Program-made: the position numbers and the translations under genes
Notes under the pieces: model-generated
The model's database searches: none
What the model was told of the DNA's origin: nothing
What the model saw: only the letters and a program-made list of their open reading frames with translations
Source: Folioceros fuciformis
Lineage: Eukaryota; Anthocerotophyta; Anthocerotopsida; Anthocerotales
Assembly (NCBI GenBank): GCA_049999805.1
Contig: JBNGIO010006379.1
Span: forward strand, 775,414-839,413
Length of the DNA: 64,000 nt
Direction: 5' to 3'
Shown here: positions 40,771 to 48,909 of the stretch, piece by piece
How positions within the stretch are numbered: the first letter of the stretch is position 1
Layout: each line of letters starts with the position of its first letter

Positions 40771-41360
40771 AGCTCAAGCTTGCCTGCGGAACGCCAGTAC
40801 GAGAGCAATGTAAAGCGGAAGACACAAATTTGAGAGCGCTACGACATGCGTTAGTCGTCTTGTCAGCAACCAGTACAGAGGAACACGAGTCCCTTGGCGG
40901 CAGTTTATAAAACAACTTGGCGATGGACTCCGTAACTTGCGGAAGTGACCTAGCTTTGTGACCTGTGGAGGTGACGCAGGCCAGACTGGTCCCGGTATAG
41001 ATACAGTGCCAGCAGATGGCGGACAAAAACGCAGTAGGAACTCGCCTTTGGGAAAGTCCGAGAGCTTCAATTAGCTCGGTTACTTGCACCTTGCAGCCGC
41101 ATGCTATCCTGAGACTAAGCAACGCTGCCGGTGCAAGTAACCATCTCACAAGAAACCAAAGAAGACGTCTCCAGGTTTCCTACAAACTACGAAACACTGC
41201 CTACGCTATTTATTAAAAATTGTTGGTATGGCCACATACAGAACACATATACAAGAATAATGTCGATACAGAACTAGTACCAGGCTAGCTCAATTACGTT
41301 GTCGCACAATTACCCTGGGGTCTCTGAATCGTTGAAAAAGGAGGAGCTTTTCAGCAGGCG
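40771..41360. other. Intergenic between GT61 and GHR genes
   Basis: GT61 promoter and 3' flank of the reductase gene. Minus-strand frames here lack ATG starts. No repeats noticed. Confidence 0.5.
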
Positions 41361-42961
41361 TTATGAGCTTTTAACGGCCTGCCCCAAGGATTCCCGATGA
41401 TGAGCACTCCACAGCGTTGGCATGGCAGCATCTCGAGGGATGCTTGGACGAATGCCCCCCGGATTCAGAGGGAACAGCACCTTATAGTAGCCGTCCATGA
41501 TAGCTTCCAAATCGCAAGTGCTGGCCACTCCAGGGAGCTGTTTCAAGCAAGTATGGCATTGCAGACATGAGAATTAAGACGAGCAGAGAAGCATGAATCA
41601 CTGCAGAAGCTTAGTATTGAACCTGGTATATGTCCCGCATGTAGGCAAAGAGGTTAGAGTACTCCGATAGCTTCTGTTTGGAGCACTTGAACAGAATGTG
41701 GTACACAGGATCAAACCGATAGAGTGTGGTGAAAAGCCTGACATCCGCCAGAGTGAAGGTGTCACCACACAGGTAGCGGGAGGTGGACAAGTGCCGCTCC
41801 AGCTTGTCCAGCGTGGCAAACAGGCTCTCCACTGCAGCTTCATACGCCCTCTGGCTCTGTGCAAATCCGCACCTGAGTCATGACAAATGCCCTTGTCAGA
41901 CTAGGCAGGCGAGAATGACCAGGGACAAGGCTTGTTCACCTGTAGACGCCATTGTTGACGTTGAGGTATATGTCCTGGTTCCACCTCTCCATGTCTTCTC
42001 GGAGAGAAGACGGAGCCAGTTCCAGGCCAGGATTTGTTGCAACTTGGTTGAAGTCGGAGTTGAGAAATTGGATGATGTCAGCGCTCTCGTTGTTCACCAC
42101 CTCCCTCTCTCTGGAATCCCACAGCATCGGCACTGTACATCGGCCATCATAGCCTCCTTTCCTGGACCGGTAGACATCAGCCAGACGAGGAAGCCCATTC
42201 GCTCGATCCTCAGTGGCCAACTGAGGAGGGGAAAGCAAGACCCGTCTCAGCTGTCAGCTCTGAGCCGCAGGCTGGCATGGACACAAATTGTGAAGCTTGG
42301 AACCAGGACGAGCTGAGCTGAGCTCAACGGATACTGGACTGCTTACCAGCTGGTCCCGGGCGGGAGATGTGCAGGGCTGAAATTCCCACAACCCTGTAGG
42401 TCCGGGAACAGCCACAGAGAGGGGGACAGCTTCTGCCAGGCCTTTGAGAGTGTGCACCATGGCAGTTCTGTGAGCCCAGGGACACGTGAGGGCAACGTAG
42501 AGGTGGTACCGCCCTCTCTCCGCCTCCTGCACAGGTGCGTGAGGTGTGTTCCGGAACTGGCTGGACGGACGCCTGTACTCGCCAGCGCTGGCGCTCGCCT
42601 CCCCAGCTCCTCCACTGGGAGCGAGCTGGGCCATCATCGTAAGCCATCCAGTGGTCCACAGCTCCTTGGCAATGCCCACCAAAGCGCCGGGAGGCAAGCC
42701 CTTCCCCCACAACAACCCACCGAGTGACTTGACCACATCTGGCGCTCCTCCGCGTCCTCCTTGCCGCAGTCCGCAGCTGAGGCTGGACTTGTGCCGGCGC
42801 CTGGTCTGCGACAATGATGCCTTGTGAGGCGAGTTCAGTGACACCAGTTGGGCCTTGCTTGCAAACAAGCTGGAGCGCAAGGTTGAAGACCTGTCAGGAG
42901 GGAGGAGAAGGGGTTGGAGAGAAGTAGACGGATTCAGGGAAGCCATGGTAGCACCAGCCAT
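41361..42961 (-). CDS. Glutathionyl-hydroquinone reductase (Xi-class GST), plastid-targeted
   Basis: Four exons: 42347-42961, 41940-42220, 41623-41872, 41361-41537, giving 440 aa. The enzyme reduces glutathionyl-quinones to hydroquinones with GSH. The catalytic motif [10 protein letters not shown] (Cys near residue 161) and [20 protein letters not shown], then [19 protein letters not shown] and [19 protein letters not shown] are diagnostic of the Xi/omega-like GHR family (YqjG, ECM4, plant homologues). The first about 90 residues, rich in Ser, Leu and Arg, form a transit peptide, so action on plastid quinones is likely. An alternative ATG at 42946 would shorten it by five residues. Confidence 0.93.
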
Positions 42962-43903
42962 CGATTGCAGGTTTTACTGGCAACCGAACCTGTACTGTAG
43001 ACCTGATTCGAGACACAGTCTTCCTTGATTCGGTTAAGACTGGGTCGAAAAAGCAGATGCCTCTGGTGCTGTTCCTGTTGAGTATTCCGAACGTCGTCAG
43101 CTCTGAAGCAGTACGTCACCATGGAACTAGTCTTGTGTAGATCCTGAGATCGTGGGGAGACATCAAACCACCCTGTGTACCAAGAACACGCTGGTAAAAT
43201 CCGTCTGTCAGAGTACTGTATGTAGGGCAAGTGTGCCAGTCTGCTCTTATGCTTATGGAGGTGTATTCGCCGGCATCGCGGAGGCTATGGCGACCTGCAG
43301 CCCAGAGGCAGGTGCGGAATGCTTGGTCTGCCATCAGTGCACACAAGGCAGCGTGGGCATCCGCTTCCGCTGCCGCTCTGTCGGCCGCAAAGTCCCTGGT
43401 TAATGCATGTCTTCTGGAACGGTGGGTCAGACGCTTCCTAGTCATGGCATGCTTCAGCGCTGCTCCCCTTCAGTCTCGTTACTCACCTGTTCATGCTTTG
43501 GACAGCTACATGAGTGCGATGGACCTAGGGGTGCTCAGCGACATGAAAGGGATAAAACAAAGAGCCCGCATCAAGCTGAGAGCACAGCAGGTGCTGTTAA
43601 CTCACCTTCTGCTGGTGGGATCGAGGGGTTGGTTCCAACATTTTGAGTTAGAGGAAGGGCGGGGTTTGCAGTGTATTGGATACAGAAATGGGTGCCGCTT
43701 TGGCTTCTGGTTTGGTTAAGAGGGTGAGGGTTAGAACATACCAGCCTAATAACGTGTCCAGCGTGGAGCATTAGCTGACAGATGGCACGTTGCCGACCGT
43801 CATGCGCAGGAAGCATTTTGGAAGCAGCTGATGGCGAACTACAGTAATCTGGTGGGAATCGAAGCTATGAATTTGTAGAGGACTTAGTAGTAGGGAGCGC
43901 TGG
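42962..43903. other. Intergenic, possibly with 5' exons of the unidentified gene
   Basis: No exon can be defended. The frames at 43116-43445 (-) and 43231-43719 (+) are Arg/Ala-rich shadows without recognised motifs. The unidentified gene starting at or before 43904 must have its first exon upstream, perhaps here. Confidence 0.4.
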
Positions 43904-44718
43904 AAGATTAGTGTTACTGAGAAACTTGGACATGATCTTCAGACTGAAGCTGTTTTGGAGATTATGAGGGCAACTAAGTCTATGCGGACCTATCTCAGGA
44001 GCTCTGAAGGACCAATAATTGGATTTTCCAACGAGCAGATCGTGGAAGGAGATACAGGAGATGGAGATGGATTACCAGTGTTTGAAGTCTGGCCCCTGCC
44101 AGCCTTTGGTAGGTTGGCCTAAGTGACTTCGAAGTCGCCAACACCAATAATGTGGATGTAGGGAGTGGGCAAAAGTTTTGTTTAATCATGACATGTTTTA
44201 ACTTTTGCTTTCTACTGACTACCTGAATTTGGGACTTCCGCAGAGAAGTTGGGTATGGAAGTGTTGTCTATGTACCAAGCTGAGATCGTTATCAAGGTGA
44301 GCAATCCTTTGTTGTGTGACCTGGGTAGTTCACATCTTCTTATCGTGGTTTCGAATTCTGTTTGAATTCTTGCTGTGGAATTGCTGTCCATGTACAACTA
44401 AGCTGAGATTGTTATCAAGGTGAGAAATCTTTTGTTGTGTCACCTGGCCATCTTCTTTTCCGTGTTGTGAGCGTTGTTTGGGTTCCTGTACAGTGGCTTC
44501 TAGCCTCGGAGTTCCGATCTACTTGCTGTGCTCAGGCAGAAGAGGTACCAGAGAAGCCAAGTAAAGGATTGACAGAGGAGAATGTGAAGCAAGGAGCGAA
44601 TGTACGTCCCTCTATTGGAGATTGTCTCAGGGAGGATGAGATACAAAATTGGAGGGAAAAGCTGAAGGCTTTTCAAGAGGGCTCAAGCATGGGTCAAGCG
44701 CAGCGGGAAGTCCTGCAG
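43904..44718 (+). CDS. Unidentified spliced gene, partial model (conserved-looking exons)
   Basis: Three exons join in phase: about 43904-44108, 44244-44296, 44494-44718. The joined protein contains VTEKLGHDLQTEAVLEIMRA, SSEGPIIGFSNEQIVEGDTG, then DGDGLPVFEVWPLPAFEKLG, MEVLSMYQAEIVIKWLLASE, and a hydrophilic tail ending AQREVLQ. Splice sites are good (GTAGGT...CCGCAG; GTGAGC...TGTACAG; GTATGC). No family is recognised with certainty; the GDGDGLPVF-x-VW block followed by an amphipathic helix looks like a conserved plant protein of unknown function. Start and final exons are not identified. A degenerate second copy of the middle exon lies in the second intron. Confidence 0.4.
44256..44450 (+). 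repeat. Duplicated exon-intron segment, second copy decayed
   Basis: The middle exon end and its donor side at 44260-44326 (TGTCTATGTACCAAGCTGAG, ATCGTTATCAAGGTGAG, CCTTTGTTGTGTGACCTGG) recur at 44383-44447 (TGTCCATGTACAACTAAGCT, ATTGTTATCAAGGTGAG, CTTTTGTTGTGTCACCTGG). The second copy has an in-frame TAA, so it is probably skipped. Confidence 0.8.
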
Positions 44719-45763
44719 GTATGCATCCCTCCTCCTGGCAAAGGCAGTTGAGAGAGGTGATGCAGCGTACAGCTCACTTCGTAATTGGTCGGCACCTCGG
44801 GACAGGTGTATCTTACCGCATGGCTTGTAGAAGTCCATGTCAACAAGTCGAGGTACGCAAGGGCTGAGCCTTCGAGCTTTCTTCTGAGTGACGTAGTATG
44901 ACCACCTCTGGCAGCCTGTAACCTGTCCAAAAATGTTCAGACTTGAAGAAATATTCACTCTTGTGAACGAGGAGATGGGGATTGTGGCCACGGGTCCGAG
45001 TCCTAAGAAACTCACATGACAGAAAAGAAAACCGAAGAAACAAGGAAGCATTCCCTCTGCAAAGGTCTGTGAGGTTTCTCCAACCATATGATTTACCAGA
45101 TGTGTGAATAAATTGTCGAACTGTAAGGTCAAACTTGTTTTGCGCATGGTGCAGTCCACTGATAAAGACACGCCCTAAAGACGCTCAAAATGTTCCAAGG
45201 CCGAAGATGCTGATGTCATTTTGACAGATCTGAGAAGACTTGGTGAAGGATTGGAGAAGCTCTATCTTGGAGGGAGTGGCGCGCACGGTGTTTCAACTTT
45301 TCACTTCCAAGTTCCGACGAATAAGCTGCCCATTAGGCGCAAGTTCACCTCGAAAGGAAGAAATTGGCGCTTTGCTTTCCTTTCATGGAAAAGGAGGAGA
45401 TAGGCGATGCTGAGGTCAGGGGTGATTTAGGAAATTGGGGAAGGTCTTATTATTCAAGAATGTCAGGGTGCCCAGGAGCAGCATGTGGTCATGAGCATCC
45501 GAGCCCGAGGTTCGGTTAGAAAGTAAAGGTGTCTGGTGCTCTGTTTTCCCCGTCGTTTGTCCACCTCTGTTGTGGTCTGCCACCGAGTGTTTGGGTGTCC
45601 GAGGCCCGATTTCTTCCACTGTTGGGCGTCCCATTGTATTGCTGAATTTCTACAAAGTCCAAGTGCTCGCCGCGGAGGCAGTTGGCAGTGGGCAGTCTGG
45701 AGGCTCTGGGCGTGCTGGCTTGTCGGTAGGCTGCCTTTCTCGGGATCCAGAATTCAGAGGGGG
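44719..45763. other. Intergenic or 3' part of the unidentified gene
   Basis: An open frame at about 45229-45403 (+), preceded by TTTTGACAG and ending in KRRR-stop, could be a terminal exon, but its phase does not match the preceding exon, so it is not included. Otherwise nothing recognised. Confidence 0.35.
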
Positions 45764-46141
45764 ATGGAATACACTGCTCTGAGCGGGTTTGTGGCAGTCC
45801 TTCTTTTTATTGCTGCAGGCTTGTGTGAGATTGGGGGGGGCTGGCTCGTGTGGAAGTGGAGAAGAGATGAATGGCATTGGGGATTCGGCATCCTGGGAGG
45901 AGCGGTATTGCTACTGTATGGGATCATTCCCACCTTCCAGAGCCAGGACTTCGGAAGAACGTATGCTGTCTATGGCGGCTTCTTCATCGTGCTCTCGTTC
46001 CTCTGGGGCTGGGCCCTAGATGGTGACAAACCAGATCGTTGGGACCTGATCGGAGGCGGGATCGCTCTTGCTGCGGTTTGCTTCATTCTCTTCATGCCCA
46101 GAACGAAAGATAGGATTGTTGAGTCTGGCACTGGAACTTAG
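45764..46141 (+). CDS. UPF0060/YnfA-family four-helix membrane protein
   Basis: Intronless, 125 aa; the ATG at 45764 is the only one in the frame. Four hydrophobic helices are evident: residues about 5-23, 37-52, 61-80 and 92-110. Family blocks match bacterial YnfA/UPF0060: FIAAGLCEIGGGWLVWKWRR (the conserved AEI-GGYL-W position), GRTYAVYGGFFIVLSFLWGW, then DGDKPDRWDLIGGGIALA. Bacterial members are inner-membrane proteins of about 108 aa related to SMR multidrug transporters. There is no clear targeting peptide. The family is overwhelmingly bacterial, so a plant nuclear copy suggests horizontal or organelle-derived transfer; the flanking plant tRNA and normal composition argue against contamination. 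Confidence 0.88.
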   Translation: MEYTALSGFVAVLLFIAAGLCEIGGGWLVWKWRRDEWHWGFGILGGAVLLLYGIIPTFQSQDFGRTYAVYGGFFIVLSFLWGWALDGDKPDRWDLIGGGIALAAVCFILFMPRTKDRIVESGTGT

Positions 46142-46220
46142 ATGAATGCCAAGCAACTAACTGTATGTGAAAGCCAGACCAAACAATGCCGTCTACCCAA
46201 GCTGCTTTCGAACTGTTGAG

Positions 46221-46334
46221 CCAGAGGGCCTTAAGGGACTCCTAGACAGCTCTTGTATCTTGTCTGCAGTTGCCTTGCCAGAGGGCCTTAAGGGACTCCT
46301 AGAAAGCTGTTGTATCTTGTCTGCAGTTGCCTTG
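46221..46334. repeat. Tandem duplication, 2 x 57 bp
   Basis: 46221-46277 and 46278-46334 are identical apart from two substitutions; each begins CCAGAGGGCCTTAAGGGACT. It lies between the UPF0060 stop codon and the tRNA. Confidence 0.95.
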
Positions 46335-46402
46335 CTCTGTTGGCTGTGAACCCTTTTCTCTTTTTTTGTTCATTATCAAAATAAAAATTAAAGGTGTTGT
46401 AA

Positions 46403-46474
46403 GTCGTTGTAGTATAGTGGTAAGTATTCCCGCCTGTCACGCGGGTGACCCGGGTTCGATCCCCGGCAACGGCG
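46403..46474 (+). tRNA. trnD-GUC: tRNA-Asp (anticodon GUC)
   Basis: 72 nt with a full cloverleaf: acceptor GTCGTTG pairs with CAACGGC plus discriminator G, D-arm GTATAGTGGTAAGTAT, anticodon stem CCCGC/GCGGG around the loop CTGTCAC (GTC anticodon), T-arm CCGGGTTCGATCCCCGG. Internal A and B boxes are intact and there is no intron. The sequence is of the standard plant cytosolic type. CCA is not encoded. Confidence 0.98.
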
Positions 46475-46495
46475 ATAGTCTGCACTCGACGTCAA

Positions 46496-46500
46496 TTTTT
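46496..46500 (+). terminator. RNA polymerase III terminator of tRNA-Asp
   Basis: TTTTT 21 bases after the last tRNA base, the usual Pol III stop signal. Confidence 0.6.
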
Positions 46501-48909
46501 GTTTCCGGTTCATGTCTCTTCCTAATTTCGTTTTGACGTTCAATGTGTCTTTCTATGTTTTCGTTTCATGGCATGTTGTCTCTCTTTCTCAATGCTTTTT
46601 TTGTAATTTTACATCATTTTTTGGTTGTTCACTCTGTAGCCTAGTGTTTCTCTATTGACTTCTATTCAATATATGTCTCTGTCTACTTTCATTTTATTAT
46701 TCAATATGTCTTTCTATGTTTTCGTTTCATAGCATGGTGTCTTTCTTTGTGTTTCATTTTATGCTTGTGGCCTTTTGAAGGTTTTTTCTTGTAAATTTAA
46801 ATCTTTTTTTTTGTTATTCACGTTATAGCTGATGTTTTTTTTGTTATTTACGTTATAGCTGATCTTTTTTTTGTTATTTACGTTATAGCTGAGGGTGTCT
46901 CTCTATTGTTTCATGGCTTGCATGGCTTGGTGTGTCTCCTTATTTTCATTTTTTTAGTTTTTGGTTAAATCCAACTACAGTGTGTCATCATGAACATATC
47001 TCTCGTATAGCTATTCAGGGAACGGAGTGATAGTGGTGGGTGCAGCTACCACTATGGTGGTGAGGAGAATGATGGATAGGAGTTTTGATGTTGTTGAGCC
47101 ACATATAGTATGTGCAAAATATAACACCCTCACCACTTATAGTATGTGTAGAATGTATCACCAAAGATACTTCTTCTACAGAAAATTGAGCTACTAAATA
47201 GAGTGAGCAATTGTATAGTTAGACATGTGTTTTTGTTCTTCTAGTTGCTTTATGAATTGTAGTTGTAAGCAAATCTCTCCTATGTCAGTGTTCCTTGTGT
47301 GTTGTCTGTAAGAAGTACAAATCACTTGTGACAATGTTCATGACAAGGACTTGGTGAGCATGGACTTCTTTCCCAAGTTCAAGAATATTGAGTCAAGAGG
47401 CCACATGGATGGAGGGTTATTTGTGGATCAATGACATTGAAGAAAGAGTTCAAGTTGAAGAGTATTAAAGGAAGAGGAAGTTTCAATGTGGAAGAATTGT
47501 ATACTTTGTCCATGATTGTCTCCACACCCAAAGATGACAATGGTAAGCCTCATTCCATTTGGAGATTTGCTTGTCACAAGCAACTTATATCCTTCACTCT
47601 TGCACAAGCTTCAGCAAGTTGATTGAAGCTCAAGGTGATATGGTGCTCAAACATTGACTGGTAGCCATTGTTTCAGCAAAGGAGGCATGCATTTAGTACA
47701 CCCCATTACTGAACCCCGCAAAGAGTTCGGGCTCAACAAACAAGCATCAACTTAAGGAACCCACCGAAGAACGATACGGACACGAGGTTGGAATTACCCT
47801 ATGGAATACCTTAGAGGAGAGACGGAGCTGCCTAGACTCTTTCTTCAAAGCAGTGACACACGCCTCTTTGGTACACCCCTCGAACTTCTAGCACAGAAAA
47901 ACCATATCCCCACAATAGACATCCGGTGCCACGAAGGAAAAAATCTCCCGTTCACCTCCTTCCTCACACACCCACTATGGGTCGGGTGGCCTGGTGGCTT
48001 TACCTCGCCTGGGGCTTGGGCTCAGGTTTGGGAGCGTCCACAGAAGACATCTGAGAGTCCGAGAAGAGACTAGTAGATGAACATGCCAGTTGTCGAGTCA
48101 GTTTGATGCAGATGCGGGCGAAGGAACCAAGGCAGAAGGAAACATCCTGGGGCCAGGACCTATTGCAATCGAGCTCGCGCTCGAGGCTTGTGTGTGTGCA
48201 CGATAGTGACTTATGCCGGTTTGGGGAAGACACCCCAGAGTGGATTAAAGAAAGAGGCAGCCTCCATGTGCATTGCGGGATTCCATATTCCTGATGTCCC
48301 AGTGTAATGAGAACTAGACTGGACCCCGTCTACGCGCTTCGCAAAGCTTGCATGTCTCATGTCAATTTGCAATATGAATCCATCCTTTAGTGTGGTTTCT
48401 CTGGTAACGACATACACCGATGAAGAGAATGCAACAACAACATGCATGTTCCACATCCACGAGCAATTTCTCAAAACGACAACTTCTTATGAAAACAAAC
48501 GGCTGGCATCACCAAATTCTCCACCAGATCTTCTTCCTCCACGCTTAGTTGTTCCCCACGAAATATGCCCTAAGAGTATTCCGATCCTTCTGCCACTCCT
48601 AAAGCCTTCTCTTGCTGCTTCGATTGATGAGTCCGCACCGCGACACTTGTCATGTTCAAATGAGAAAGTCACACCTTACAGTGTGATGGGTTAGAAGGTA
48701 ACCACTCGTCCCTTGCAGATTAGGCGAGTACGAGAAGTCCAGGATGCAGTTACCGTGTTTCGGGTCTCTGAAAGCTCGACAGGTTCCTGAGCAGTTGTCC
48801 ATTTTCAGATGTATCCTACGACAACCAGTTTCGGATGTGACAGGTACTCTTCTGCATTCAGCTCCTTCAGCAAGCTGTTCAGCCTTGCGGATATGACCTC
48901 ACTCTAAGG
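46501..48909. other. AT-rich, gene-poor region
   Basis: 46501-47640 is T-rich with simple repeats, including the 30-bp array below. A 63-codon ATG frame at 47431-47622 (+) has no recognised match and may be a relic. From 47640 to 48909 composition is normal but no gene is supported; the last part is the PPR gene's promoter. Confidence 0.5.
46801..46890. repeat. Three 30-bp tandem repeats
   Basis: Units 46801-46830, 46831-46860 and 46861-46890, each a T-run followed by TTGTTATTTACGTTATAGCT; copies differ at one or two positions. Confidence 0.9.

Noticed and set aside
43116-43719. Frames on both strands between the GHR gene and the unidentified gene
   Set aside because: Compositionally biased, overlapping each other, with non-ATG starts or no recognised motif.
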